NCBI GenBank assembly: GCA_029817715.1 | Contig: JARUPY010000605.1 | Location: forward strand, 3,968,001-4,032,000 | Direction of reading: 5' to 3' | From: Melastoma dodecandrum | Taxonomy: Eukaryota > Streptophyta > Magnoliopsida > Myrtales > Melastomataceae | DNA length: 64,000 nucleotides | Shown here: positions 10,850-22,959 of the stretch, one piece after another | Layout of the letters: every line of letters starts with the position of its first letter | How positions within the stretch are numbered: position 1 is the stretch's first letter | The notes under the pieces: generated by a model | Seen by the model: the letters and a program-made list of their open reading frames with translations, nothing else | Told to the model about the DNA's origin: nothing | Database searches by the model: none | Position numbers and translations under genes: made by a program

Positions 10850-12850
10850 CATAGTATACATGGAATGTGAATGTTGTGTTACACAAGTGCTCAGTTCTTC
10901 ATCTTTCACACTAAAATTCATGTGTTTAAGTACTTCTTGGGATGGTTTTATCATCGTCCATATATCATCCATTGAAATAAACCTTTGTTTGGTTATTTAC
11001 TCAATAACCTCATAGATTTCATGAATCTCTTTAGTCAAAGAGCTATCAAAATAGGTAACTCTCATCATCCTTGATAATTTCTCTCTCGAAGGGTCTACTA
11101 GGTCTTCATAAACTGGTAATAATACTTGTATATATCCAATGATTCTTTCTGTATGTTGTGAAATTGGTCTAGAATCAACCTACCTTTAAGACATCTCTTC
11201 AACTAATGGTGGTGCAGATGCTTCCACCGACTGATAAAAAATTGTATCATCACCTATATCACTTGCTCTTGAAGTGACATCAAAGAGCCTATAACCTCTG
11301 ATGTTATTGAGCCCCTCAAAGTTGATGCATTAATAGACAATTGTCTATCAAGCCTAGGGATATTAAACAACGACTCTCCGGACATAAAGGTAATTTAATT
11401 ACCCTTTTGTTGAATGTTGGTCGCATTGATAGCTCTAGAGATATTAGAATGTTCCATCATAACCGAACTTCTAGGCCATGTTAGTTTCAATAGGTTTTTC
11501 TCTCGCCTACGTAATATTCTATAACTGTTTAAACATTCTTTGAACAATTTGGCGATTATCGAGATGTCTTTTACACCAAGACTGGTTGTATTTACAACAT
11601 GTAAATAATTCTAGCATGATAAACAAAAAATTTGGCTTGAGGATTTATTTTGTCCATATCTTCAAGGTCAGCGAATTCCCTAAATATCTATGGTTCAAGA
11701 CCATCATAAAACCCTAATTGACTTGAAAATCATACATGACTACTTTCAATATTGATATGTATTCCTGATATTAACTCTTTAAATTCTCTCCATCATTTAT
11801 CTATCATAGTTGCTACCACAGGATTATCAGATGGTAGATGGTTAAGCGGGACTAGTTCAACCTGGATTAATACAATGTGTATGTAATTGTGCACACATCT
11901 TCTGTGTTGCATCTTTCTCTATGCATCATAAAGTGAGTAAAGTAACACCCAAAGCCTCAAGTTCAGTACTTGTAGCTTGAGACGTTGTTTCTATTTGTAC
12001 AATATCTATTATTGATCTAAACTTGATATTAGACATCCCTCACATTTGTGTTGGAAAACCTCCACTCCAAGATTGTCTAGAATGATCCTCGTATTGACGT
12101 TTTTCTTCCATTACTTGATTCGCTGCTTTCAAAGGGACCAACTCATCATTATCGCCACATGCTCCGACTCTCGTCATGAATAAATTGAGATGTCCATATA
12201 TTAGAATCATCCTTATACTCTGTTTCGTAATTTGAAATAACCTCATAGAATTCTATTTTTGAGTTTAAGTACAAAATTTCTCGCTCATCTATTGGTTCAT
12301 AAACAAGGACTTCCTCCTTAGGACTTCCATTGTCCAAAGAAACTATGTGGAGTCTTTCTCTCATTTGATTCTTTTGAGGACATGAATCTGCCTTATGCGC
12401 TTCTGACCCACCAAACTAGCGACAATTGTAGCCACTCAACGATTTTCCCTTAAGACACTTAGGTACTCTGTCATGCTGATGCAAACCTCAATCCTATTAT
12501 TGTCCTTGAAGTTTCCTTACAAACCTCTTGAGTCGGTAAGCAGCGGTCAACATTTGGAAACCCTTTTTAGCCATACTTTTCTTTTGTTATAACCTACAAA
12601 TATTTCTTCTTATCTTGTTCTCTTTGGTTTATCGGAGCATCACACTTGTATCTCAAAGATACATACTCAATTTGAGAACAACAACTCTTCTTCGAATAGG
12701 GAAACTTTTTGGTTGCTCCTTTTACCGGATGTTTAGTACACGCCTTCCTAATCGCATACTTGATCGCCTGAATTTTTCCTTCTAATCTAGGGACAACCTT
12801 TTCTTCACTAAGGAGTAATTCATAAGCTTTTTGAGTCACCTAAGGCCAAG
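10850..12850 (-). other. Degenerate coding-like stretch, possibly an old viral or retroelement insert
   Basis: The - strand translates in short, stop-riddled pieces that still read like protein: a basic segment (12594-12839), a Cys/His-spaced segment near 12360-12480 (K-C-L-K-G...Y-N-C...A-H-K-A-D-S-C-P) that could be a decayed zinc knuckle, and an acidic segment (12149-12364). More broken frames follow down to 10.85 kb. Basic region, zinc knuckle and acidic region in that order could come from the coat-protein part of an endogenous pararetrovirus or from a gag, but I cannot place it in a family. No intact gene is present. Confidence 0.25.
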
Positions 12851-12900
12851 TCTCCGGAAGGTTTATAAAAATGTCCCCAATATGAACCGTTGAGTGATTA

Positions 12901-13252
12901 CATTTAAATTGTAGTAATATTTTTGGAATTCACGAGCGCAATTATCAAACAAACACATATTACATATTTGTAATTTTTACAAGAGCAGTTAAAGATCGCT
13001 CTTTTCTATAGTTTCAATGTATAAAGAAAACAACAAAACTCCCATTTTAATACATTAACAATAATTACTAATACACCATTTAAATTGTAGTAATATTTTT
13101 AGAATTCACGAGCGTAATTACAAACAAATGCATATTACGGATTTGTAATTGTTACGAGAGCGATTAAAGATCACTCTTTTTATGGTTTCAATGTATAAAG
13201 AAAACAATGAAACTCCCATTTTAATAACATTAACAATAATTACTAATATACC
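12901..13252. repeat. 176-bp direct tandem duplication
   Basis: Two adjacent copies, 12901-13076 and 13077-13252, both begin CATTTAAATTGTAGTAATAT and end near ATTACTAATAcACCATT. They differ by scattered substitutions and small indels. The sequence is AT-rich and non-coding. Confidence 0.85.
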
Positions 13253-13872
13253 ATTCACGATCGGTTGATAAATTTTTTTCCAAATAACCTACTTTTTTTT
13301 TCTTTTGCTACATATAAATATCATGACAACCTTATCTTTGACCGATCCAACACATGTTTTGCCTGGCTGGAATGTGAAATACAATCTATGATGTAAGAAA
13401 TTTTCTTTGGCTAGAACTATTGATACCTGGGGCCACATGTTACTGGATGATATATTTTTCTTTTTACAACATTTAATATTTACATTTTTATAGCTTTGGA
13501 CAGAAAAACAAGAGGTTGGCTCAAACAAAATTCTCATGATTAAAGTAACTTTTGGATATAAAAATATAAGTTCCACCAAAGTATACTTAATGAAGAAATA
13601 AAGTTATTTTGGTAACATAAATTATTTTATTCTAAGGTCAAATATAGACGTAAATGGGGGGATATCACTTTTCTTCTGAGATCCGAATAAATGATCTAAA
13701 ATAGATAAAAAAAATGATGAAGTGTTCATCATATTTCATTTATTCAACGATGCGTTAAGATCTTTTATTTAGCGTCACGCCGAGATATCGGTACAAACAT
13801 TAATTACTACAAGCTCGGGCTCGTCTGCGATTAATTGCGATATGCGCCTTCGACCTATGCGCTATGCGTCCG
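13253..13872. other. Intergenic, nothing recognised
   Basis: AT-rich sequence downstream of the exonuclease-fold gene's stop codon. It includes its presumed 3' UTR on the - strand. The open stretch at 13289-13579 (-) has no recognisable motif and low-complexity composition, so it is not called as a gene. Confidence 0.5.
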
Positions 13873-15368
13873 TCAGTTGTTGTCCAAACACCAGCAGTAA
13901 TAGTCGGACCGCGAGATCTCCATCAGCTCGCCTGGGGGCATCCTTTCCAGCTCGTGTTGCCTCCACACTGCGAAGTTATTTCGGTTCTGAGGGTCGGACG
14001 CCAGCGGATAGTCTTCCTTGAGATGGTCCTGGTGTCTCATACGCAGGTAGAGCCTCATTGAGGCAATGCATTCCTCATATGGGTCTTGTGTCCCGCCGGT
14101 CTGAATGTCGTACCCGAGATAAGTTTGGGTTAAGTACTTGAGCGAGTTGCTTAGGCCGCTTGTTTTCATCAGTGGCGGATACTTTTCGGTGTCCCTGTCG
14201 AATAATCTCGTGATAAGAAAACCCGTCCATGCGAACTCGAATGGTCGATTGATGCTATACGGCGAAAAGAGACATATATACCTGATCATGAACTGGGGGA
14301 ATTCGACCTGGAGGCGGTCAAGATCATGATCCAAACCGTGACCCACGAGAATCCTGGCTTTACCCCCTTTGTTGCTTGGACGAATCTTCCATATGGGTTC
14401 CCCATTACACAGTATGTCTTGGATCCTCTTCTGGACCTGCCTCAGTCCCATCGCCTCCCTGAGCATCTCCGGCCTTATCCCTGTCGTCTCGTACCTAGTC
14501 ATTGAATATCGTCCGTATAAATCCCCGAGAAAAGAAAACAAAACACCTAGTTCAGTTAGTCGATGTGACGGGGAACTCGCCTATAGTTCGTGACGGGTAC
14601 AGTAGGCTTGATGTACGTGTGGAAGACGACATTCTCGTACTCATCAATCATACAAACCCTAGCACAGATGTCAAAGGAGCCATCATAGCCACCACCCACC
14701 ATCTTGCAAGCCATTGCGACCGCTTGCTGGCCACTGCCATAGCTTCTACCGATTATCAATCCCTATTATTAACCCCATGAAGACACACAGAACAGGAAAA
14801 ACTTTTTAGATACAGAGATTTCAACGACATTCGCTTCTCTAGCATTAACTCGAGACACAAAGTTATTTTCTTACAGCATTCACGCTGGAGAGTTGGCATG
14901 CTCCTTCATGCGACCTACGGGAAGACGGGCTGTCGAGTATGGTCAAGCAAAACCGGCACCCCCGGACACTGAATATGCTCCTGCACTCTTGCTTCGGCAA
15001 CGGCCCTGAATGTTTGATAAATGTTATGATAGTCATATTAGACTGGTGGGAGTAACGGTTTTAGCGTTACCGATCAGATGTTCCCTGAGGGAATCGAAGT
15101 ACCGGCAATGCTTGTTGCAGACCCCACAGATGGGCTCGTGTCCAGAGTGGTAGGACACCCTCATGTGCTCCACCAGGTGCTCCATCTTGTTGAACTGCCG
15201 GTAGCACGCCGCACACTTGTTCCTAAATGTTTAGCATGGACAGACATTTTCCGCACAAATCATTGCATAAGCATGGGATATTGATGGTGTCTACAGTAAC
15301 TAGTGACAACGGAAATGAGGTCGTGTCGTGCACCTTAGGGTATCGGAGGACTCATATCTGCCGTCCAT
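13873..15368 (-). CDS. Zinc-finger protein with DEDDh exonuclease fold, six exons
   Basis: Six exons on the - strand join in frame: 15334-15368, 15071-15222, 14875-15005, 14581-14762, 14282-14494 and 13873-14194, giving 344 residues. The start ATG (15366-15368) is the first in frame and lies downstream of a TATA-like site. The N-terminal third has two C2H2-like fingers (CAACYRQF..MEHLVEHM and CGVCNKHC..FDSLREHL) and a Cys-containing linker. The C-terminal part is a DEDDh/RNase T-like fold (QAVAMACKMVGGG, GHGLDHDLDRL, QDPYEECIASMRLY). It resembles the plant 'exonuclease family' gene I recall as At3g27970. The first catalytic motif reads A-C-K instead of D-x-E, and the usual H of motif III is Q, so nuclease activity is doubtful. 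The intron after 14581 has a GC donor. Substrate and partners are unknown. Confidence 0.85.
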
Positions 15369-15457
15369 GGCTGAGGTCAGATTCGCGAGCGAGGAAGGTG
15401 GAAGAGAGCTGTCGGTTTACTACGAGGAAGAAATGGGGAAGAAGAGCAAGGGGTTAC

Positions 15458-15465
15458 TTATAAAT
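15458..15465 (-). promoter_or_regulatory. TATA-like element of the exonuclease-fold gene
   Basis: On the - strand the sequence reads TTTATAAG, about 90 bp upstream of the ATG. It precedes a pyrimidine-rich CTTGCTCTTCTTCC stretch suitable for a plant 5' UTR. Position and composition are the only evidence. Confidence 0.4.
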
Positions 15466-15479
15466 GCAAAAAAGCGACA

Positions 15480-15516
15480 ATTATTATTATTTATTATTAT
15501 TGTTATTATTATTATG
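15480..15516. repeat. TTA/TTATTA microsatellite
   Basis: An imperfect run of TTA units directly upstream (on the - strand) of the TATA-like site of the exonuclease-fold gene. Confidence 0.8.
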
Positions 15517-15549
15517 AAACCATACCCGACAACTCTTTAGGATTTTTAA

Positions 15550-18500
15550 TTAATTCAATTCGAAATGAAAAAGAATATAAAGAATACCTTCATTCAAACA
15601 GTTTATCTAAAACAGTCCAACGTTGCAAATTCTTAAAATTGCTTACATGAATAAAATTTTGTTATGATAACATTTTGAAACACCGCGTCGTTTTTTTAAC
15701 CTGTCATCGTCGAAAGACAGCTTCTCGTTGCTTCTCATTTTAACATTCCGGACTCGTATACCCGAATTTGAAATTTTCAAAAATTCTAAATTTTCAAAAA
15801 TTTTTATTTTAAGCCTGAGTTTGATTTATATAAATTCTGAATTTTTTAATACGAAAGTAATTCAAAATCGGAATTTGGATATGTGAATATTCTGAATTTC
15901 AATAAGCTATAAGTCTACTAGTCGCGGTAATTATTATAATCAAACAGAACCCACACGGGATTTATCCAGAAAAACACGGACGCCGGGGCAAACTCCGGCG
16001 AAAGTTGTGATTGTCTGATTTTTTTTTACTACCTCAAACTCCGCAACCCTCGACTAAGGCGTGTTTGAGTGTAGGGAAAGCTTGCGCTGGCTGTCCAAGT
16101 GGGGATGATAGAAACGTTGGCGGTGGAGGAGGTGGAGGAACTCCTCCGGCCGATGGTTGGTCGCAGTAAATAGATCTCCAAATACGTACTTAAATCTGGG
16201 TAATACAAGGACCTGGTTACTAATTTAGGCGTGATCTACAATTTTATATTACAATAAATTTAAATTTAATTATATGATTAAAACTCGAATCACCACGTGA
16301 TTTGTAGGGAAATATGCGTAGAAACATCCCAACCGAGATCGATCGAGGTCGATGCTTTTTTTTTCGACAAATTCTAAAATTAGATCTTAGATGGTAAGAG
16401 GAATCTTTACACTCCAAAATGATAGGGGAAACGTGATCCAAAATGTGGGGAATGGGATCGTGTCGTCCACAGATTTATTTATTAATTTTTTTTTTGGGGG
16501 GGTGAGGAAAACTTGGTATTCGATTGGTCAACACGATGACCTAATTCTATTGTGTTTTCTTTTGGTAATCTTTTCTGCAATGTGCTTCCCCCTTTTCTAT
16601 CCTTGAGTTTGATCAACATACGGGAAATATTCTTTGGAAAGCAACGACTCAACGCACCAGAATCTTAGGATGGGATGTTTCTCCATGTTCTTAACTTGCC
16701 TTCATCAGGGAGTACTTCACCGGTTGAATTGCGACCACGCCGGATCAGTCATAGTACTCCAACAAACTATCAAAGGGAAGGGTTTGATATGTTTCTAATA
16801 CGGTGGATGAAAATGCTCACACAAAGCCGTACGAGATACATACAAACCATTGGTCCCACGATGATGCCTCGAGAATGGTTCCGGGCTCAAGCAATATCTT
16901 CTAGGATCACTTAAAAAATTTACACAGTTGAATCGGCTGATGACTAAGCTTCGGTCCCCACCCCTTCCTTCTCAAGATGCATTAGGGTCAGGACCACATA
17001 ACGTATAAGGTAGTTCTTCATGTTGTCATTCTAGGTTGGGTCGGGAATCGAGTCGCGAGTGGAAGAACGGTCCCTGATGTGAAATGGGGTATCACTCTTT
17101 GCTTTAGACCACTGCGAGGGCTCGGACAAGAACGTCAAGAAAACCACACGAACAAGACGAAGTCAAAAAATTGAAAAGCATGAAGAACCTTTGAAAGTCA
17201 CAAAAAAAAGGTCGATTCCCATTTTCAGTCGTTCTAACATTTAAAGTGGAGTGTACGTATATGTTGATGATATGTTCCATAGTATTGTGATTCGATTTTA
17301 GCGCTGTGCTTTTCGTGGTTCTAAAGTATCATTCCCTGACGAGATAGTGCTAGAACTAATCTGCGATGCCGCACGTTATCCTGATGCCGGGGCAATGGCG
17401 GGTAACCTCGAAAGGCTGAGACTCGGTCGGCCTGAAGGGTCAGGCCGAACCGCGATATCAGAAGTTTAAAATCCAGACGATCCAAACCGCGGCCCGTAGA
17501 AACTTCACGGTCCAAACCCAATACTTTTCTTTTGAAAAAGGAGAAAAGATGATCGAGAATTGTACATTGGTCCCTACATGAATTCACGAGAGCTTGGATT
17601 TAGGGGGAGATAAGGAAATGCACTTTTTTTTCTTTTGTCTTCCCAACAAAATATTTTCGGGTCAATGATTTTAATTGAAAAAGGAAAGAATCTCTCCAAC
17701 CTACCAACCGGGCAAAATTACTAATAATAATTGGTAAGATCAAGGTGGGGGGGGGGGGATTATATACCCCCCTCCTTTCCTTTTGTTGTTGTTGTTGATG
17801 GTATGATTAAGGGCAGTTGTGACCCAACCCCATGAAATGATTGCCTCCCTTTTTCCCTTTGTTTTAACTTGTCCTTAACACCATTCATTAATATGGTGTC
17901 ATGTATGTAAGAGCCAACATATGTTACAAGTGTACAAAACATATAAACTATAATCACTACAAATAAGTGAACCAAACATGCGTTTAGCCCATCATTTTTC
18001 ACTATGTTTTGTGCTTTCTCTTGACCTAATGATCACAGACATATGTTTGGATTTTTTTCCTAATTTTATTTTTGCTTATTCGGTGAATGGAACCAAGAAG
18101 AGGGTCACGTCCAATCATTTTGTGACAAGAATGGACAAAAAAGAGAAGTAGACAAAAGGGATTTGGTATTGTATGGAGAGGTCATTCCATGGCTCAATTA
18201 TTCTCTCTAAATATATTATAGTTTTTATAAATAGATAAATAATTCCATGGGTTAATTATTGTGCGCCTAATTAACAAGGGTTGGTAATAAGCTGAGAGTG
18301 TTGGGGGGGGGGGGGGGGGAGATGTTGATTGGTTGGTATGATTTCATTCAAAATGATTGGAAACTTCACCTTCCCAATACTGACACTAGGATTAACTTAA
18401 CCCCCCCCCCCAAAAAAAATAGGATGAATAAATAAATAAAGATCTCTCTGATCCAAGCTCTTGGCATGAAATTGATCCAAGTCCCCTTCAGATGAGTTGT

Positions 18501-18700
18501 TGAGGAGGATGCTTAAGTAAGTATTTCGGTGCTCAATCAAACTCAATGACCAGATGACTTATCCACACCGATTTCAATACAAAAAAAAAAAACTCAATCC
18601 ACCATTTTATTACAATCTTCCTTAATCCTTACAATGTGTTAGGGTTAGGGGCCTACCCCCCCCCCCCCCCCACCCCCCATTGTCTGACCCCTTTTCTGGG
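15550..18700. other. Intergenic region between two divergent genes, with long G/C homopolymers
   Basis: No gene is supported here. It is AT-rich with four notable homopolymer runs on the + strand: G at 17747-17758, G at 18303-18319, C at 18401-18411 and C at 18656-18671. Short frames at 16391-16606, 16675-16914 and 17321-17587 have no recognisable motif. Confidence 0.6.
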
Positions 18701-18801
18701 CCCCACATGAAGATGAATTTGTACCAGAACAGCTCTGGGGACAGCTGTTTCATATTTTGTGTCATCTTTTTTAAAGTACATTAATCACAAACCCAAATGT
18801 G

Positions 18802-18809
18802 TATAAAAT
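18802..18809 (+). promoter_or_regulatory. TATA box of the KLCR/CMU gene
   Basis: TATAAAAT lies about 300 bp upstream of the ATG. It is followed by a CT-rich leader in which TGCTCTGTTTCTTT-like phrases recur three times (about 18856, 18906 and 18944). This arrangement is common for plant 5' UTRs. The transcription start was not determined. Confidence 0.5.
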
Positions 18810-19105
18810 GACATTCACTAATACAGAGAGACTCATCAAACTCCTCCTCCCCCTGCTCTGTTTCTTTAAGTACACTTTTTTTGCCCTGATTCATAACAAC
18901 ACCCTTGCTCTGTTCCTAATCCCCTGTTTTTTTAGGTAACCATTGCTCTGTTTCTTTTTTTTTTACATGCATCTATACCATTTCCTTGTTTTTTCTTTTG
19001 ATTTTGATTTTTAACTGTCTTGATCTTCACAATGTAGTAAGGCTGGGCGGGATTGATCTTTAGACTCGCCCGCGGTCGATCCCACGGGTTTTTCCTCTTT
19101 GTTAC

Positions 19106-21297
19106 ATGGCCGGGTTAGTGATGGTTTGTGACTCGGAGAGGGATCGTATGGATTTCAAAGGGAGTGTCGGAGACGAGATGTACTGCAAGGAATTGCGAGT
19201 AGATTGTGCTCGGCGGAGTTCGCCAAGGAGTCCCCTGAGCCCGCATACTCCGCCGAGTGATTCTGCAATCCTTGATCCGGAGGGAGCAGCGGAGGCCTCG
19301 ATCGAGCAGCTCTGCGACAATGTCTGCGATATGCAGAGCTCGGATCGTTCCCCCTCGCCTTCCGGGCCTAGCTTCATATCGTATGGGGAGGAGTCGAGGA
19401 TCGACTCCGAGCTGCGCCATCTCGTCGGGGCTTTCGGAGTCTTCCAGGATGCAGAGGAGTGTGTGGAGGAGAGAAAGGAGGGTGATGGCAGGATATATTC
19501 TGACAGTGGAGAGCCTTCGCCAAAGGTCGAGAATAAAGTCCCGAAACAGAGACAGTTGAAGCAGAATCCTGCAAGCAAAGTGCCAAACGGAAGACCTCCG
19601 AGCGGCAAGAAGAATGAGAAACATTCAAATAATCCGAAACGTGTTCTAGCATCGAAGAACAACAAAGTTATGGATAGTAACGCTGATATCAGCCAGTTCT
19701 TGCTTAAACAAGCGAAGGATATGATGTCTTTGGGGGAGAACCCAGAGAAAGCCCTTGAAGTGGCTCTTCGAGCAATGGAGTCATATGAACAGAACTCGAG
19801 CGGCAAACCTGATCTCGATTTTGTCATGTGCCTTCACATCGTGGCCGCCATCTACTCTCATTTGGGTCAACATGCAGATTCAATTGCTGTCCTCGAGCGC
19901 TCGGTCGCGATTCCTGCATTAGAAGATGGCGAAAGCCACGCGCTGGCGAAGTTTTCCGGGTGCATGCAGTTAGGGGATGCTTACGTGACACTAGGCCAGA
20001 CTGAGAACTCGATTCTGTGTTATACGGCTGGTTTGGAGATCCAGAAGCAGGTTTTGGGAGAAAACGATCCTCGAGTGGGTGAGACATGTCGGTATCTCGC
20101 CGAAGCGCATGTTCAAGCTCTGCAACTCGACGAGGCTGGAAAGCTGTGCCAGATGGCTCTGGACATTCACCGGGAGAGTGGTCAGCTGTCTTCCCTTGAG
20201 GAAGCTGCCGATAGAAGACTCATGGGGCTGGTTCACGACTTGAGAGGCGAATACGAGTGTGCTCTCGAGCATTACGTCCTGGCCAATTTGGCTATGTCCT
20301 CTTCGACTGGCCAAGAGCTCGGGGTCGCCACGGTGGACTGCAGCATCGGAGACTCGTACCTGTCCTTGGCTCGTTACGATGAGGCCATTTCCTCTTTCCA
20401 GAAGGCTGTTACGACTTTCAAGGCAATCAAAGGGGAAAACCATCCGGAAGTGGCCTCAGTTTACGTCCGCTTGGCAGATTTGTACTACAAGATCGGGAAG
20501 TTCCGGGAATCGAGATCCTTCTGTGAGAAGGCGCAGAAGATATACATGAAGCCGCATCCCCGGGTCTCGTTGGAAGTTATTGCATCCGGTTTGACTGATG
20601 TGTCTGCAATCTATCAATCCATGAACGAATTGAGCCCAGCACTAAAGTTACTGAAACGGGCCTTGCGGCTATACGGCGATGCCCAGGGAAATCAATGCAT
20701 GGTCGCAGGCATAGAGGCGCAGATCGGGGCCATATATTACATGATGGGGAGCTATACCGAATCACATAAAAGCCTGGAAGGTGCGATATCTGTGTTCCGT
20801 GTGAGCGGAGAGAAGCGGACTGCCTCGTTCGGGATTTGCCTGAACCAAATGGGACTCACCTGCATCCAGCTATACGAAATCAAGGCGGCTACGGAACTCT
20901 TCGAGGAAGCGAGGGATATCTTGGAGTTGGAAAACGGGCCATATCACCCGGACACCCTTGGGGTGTACAGCAATTTGGCTGGAGTGTATGATGCACTCGG
21001 AAGGTCCGAGAATTTCTTGCTTGACCATGATTCGATTTGGTTGATCCGTTCTCATTATCACATTTGCTTGCTTTTGTGATTAGATTGGACGACGCAATCA
21101 ATGTTTTGGAATACGTCGTTGGCATGAGAGAAGAGAAACTAGGGACGGCGAACCCCAATGTGGACGAGGAAAGGCGCAGGTTGGGCATTCTGTTGAAGGA
21201 AGCCGGAAAAGTCAGGGCTAAGAAATCACGGCCATTGGAAACATTCCTTGAGAACACTACTCAACTCACTGGAGATGAGAACCCGGCCACACTGTAG
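19106..21297 (+). CDS. Kinesin light chain-related TPR protein (KLCR/CMU family)
   Basis: Two exons, 19106-21003 and 21084-21297, with an 80-bp GT-AG intron, encode 703 residues. The first ATG is used. The first ~190 residues are Ser/Pro- and Lys-rich and poorly structured (SSPRSPLSPHTPPSDS). The rest is a long array of tetratricopeptide repeats, for example ALEVALRAMESYEQ, YDEAISSFQKAV, GKFRESRSFCEKAQ and IKAATELFEEARDIL. The C-terminal exon ends with LDDAINVLEYVVGMREEKLGTANPNV. In Arabidopsis this family (KLCR1-3, also CMU1-3) associates with cortical microtubules and helps hold cellulose synthase tracks in place; it is not a motor. The frame is fully open and the splice joins G-R-L-D-D as expected, so the gene looks functional. 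Order with neighbours suggests the KLCR2/CMU2 orthologue. Confidence 0.93.
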
Positions 21298-21784
21298 CAT
21301 GATTGTAAGAACGTATATACTCGTGATACATTCGAAAAACATGACTCACGCTGTAAATCTGGTTGTGTATATTGAGATTGTCGCCTCATGTATGACAAGC
21401 TTCAATGCTTGGCACAGCCATTGAGGATCTGATTGGCCGCCACCCACTTGTCCGCGGCTTCTGAGTATTGTATCTCGTCTCAGCTAATGTGCATTGTGTT
21501 CATCTCGGCTATAGTCCTCACAGTTAGAGGAAATAATGCTAGTGTTTATTCCTACCCTTAGCTTTCTTTCCCAGGTGAAAAGCGGCCTAGCCGATTAATG
21601 CGCGCTTGACTGAGTAGACGTCGACATAGGTCAATGCAGCCCCAGTGGCTCGGTCCCTAGCTGTGATAACTTATCCTGCAGTTGCTGGCTGAACTCTTGA
21701 CCACCTCGTTCTGAGGCCTCACGCAACCATTTTCATCTAGACTACTGGGATTGGACTAGTCGTAGATGATCTAATATGGCAAAC
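21298..21784. other. 3' flank of the KLCR/CMU gene
   Basis: This is the 3' UTR and spacer. No further gene is supported. Confidence 0.5.
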
Positions 21785-22430
21785 AACGAGAAAAATTCCA
21801 AAATAGCCCTCTTTTCCAAACAATTGTTTAAAATAACGGGAGGCCGAAACTATTTTGCGAAATAGCGCTACTAAGTCCTCTTTTGAAAAGAGGACACTGT
21901 TGGACGACTTTGCCTCGTTTACAATGTCCTCCTGCCCCGCCGACGCGTGCACCATCGACCCTCCATGACTGGCTGAAGTCCATGAATTACTACTACCAGA
22001 AGTCTGGCCAGCCGTCCAATCCCCCTCACGAGGCTGAACTACCCGCTGGTGAGCAGGTTGCAGCTCCCCTGGCACGTGCACCGTCTCTACTGGAACACGT
22101 GAGGTCCATCAATTTCCCTCGTTTATGATCCCGACCACCACGACAAAGACAGGAACCATCGGAACAAGGATAAGGGGCACGGTGTGGTGAGAAGGATAAA
22201 GGTCGGAGTCGGAGAGGATGGGGGAGGAGAAGGGAAAGAGGAGGAAGGCAAAGGCAACGATGAGGAAGACAACGAGCGAGAAGTCAAAAGGAGGAGAAAG
22301 TGGGGACGACATTATAAACGAGGCAATGTCGTCTTTAAGTCGTCTTTTGGAAAGACGCTATTTGGCAACGCTGGTTTTTACAATCGTCGAAATAGTGGAG
22401 TAATTTGATACAAGTATTCCGGAATTACCA
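21785..22430. mobile_element. Non-autonomous MULE-like or MITE-like element (tentative)
   Basis: The ends are inverted and imperfectly complementary. The clearest match is CCTCGTTTACAATGTCCTCC (21913-21932) against the reverse complement of 22304-22323. It extends outward through AAATAGCG and further to AATTCC near both outer edges. The middle is GC-rich with no meaningful frame. No target duplication could be defined, so the class is tentative. Confidence 0.45.
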
Positions 22431-22439
22431 CTCCAAAAG

Positions 22440-22640
22440 CTAGCCTGAGAGTCATAGTTATCAAAATTGTGATTTTACTCGTGAAATCATCCGATTTTAC
22501 GATTTTGTGGGAAGAAACGGGTTAAATCGGTGTAGAAAACGTTGTCCGATAAAATCGTAGAATTGAAAGCGAGAACGTAGGATCGTAAAATCGTAGAAAA
22601 TCATAAAATCACTTGAGGCGGGCCAAATCTTAGAGATAGC
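22440..22640. repeat. TTTTACGATTTT-type low-complexity repeat
   Basis: Short phrases built on ATTTTACGATTTT and their inverse AAAATCGTA recur many times in both orientations. This suggests a small palindromic repeat. No coding content. Confidence 0.4.
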
Positions 22641-22794
22641 TCATTATCGCATCCTACTAACACAGCCCATCTAAACCCAAGCCCATCTTGTTCATTGAAT
22701 TAAATAAAAAAAATACAATTCGTTCATTGCCTCGTCGTTTCTCCTTTTTGCTTTCCCTCCCGGAACACACTTACCCCTTTAGGATCAAGGCTTT

Positions 22795-22930
22795 CCAGCA
22801 GCCCCCGAGCAGCCGGCCCTCTGAGCTCGTCCCCGAGCAGCAGCCCCCGAGTAGCCGACGTCTCTTCCCCGAGCAGCCGGTCCTCCGAGCTCGCCCCCGA
22901 GCCGTCGGCATCTCTTCCCCGAGCTCAATC
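22795..22930. repeat. CCCCGAGCAGCCG-type minisatellite
   Basis: Four to five imperfect copies of CCCCGAGCAGCCGxCxTCTxx, GC-rich against an AT-rich background. The frame through it (22688-22951) has no recognisable domain. Confidence 0.6.
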
Positions 22931-22959
22931 CCACTATCTTTTGTGGGGTAAGTGGGTTT

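Noticed and set aside
16010..16170. Gly-rich coding-like stretch (CAGCPSGDDRNVGGGGGGG)
   Set aside because: Very short, not opened by an ATG in frame, and driven by a GGTGGAGGA repeat.
18640..18656. Telomere-like AGGGTTAGGGG near the C-tract
   Set aside because: Only a single near-unit, which is expected by chance beside G/C-rich tracts.
19102..19827. Long open frames on the - strand opposite the KLCR/CMU gene (241 and 169 codons)
   Set aside because: They are mirror frames of a well-supported TPR gene with biased codons. Their translations show no domain.
22109..22408. Glu/Lys-rich frames in the MULE-like repeat
   Set aside because: They come from GA-rich repeat sequence on either strand. 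No start context, introns or motif.
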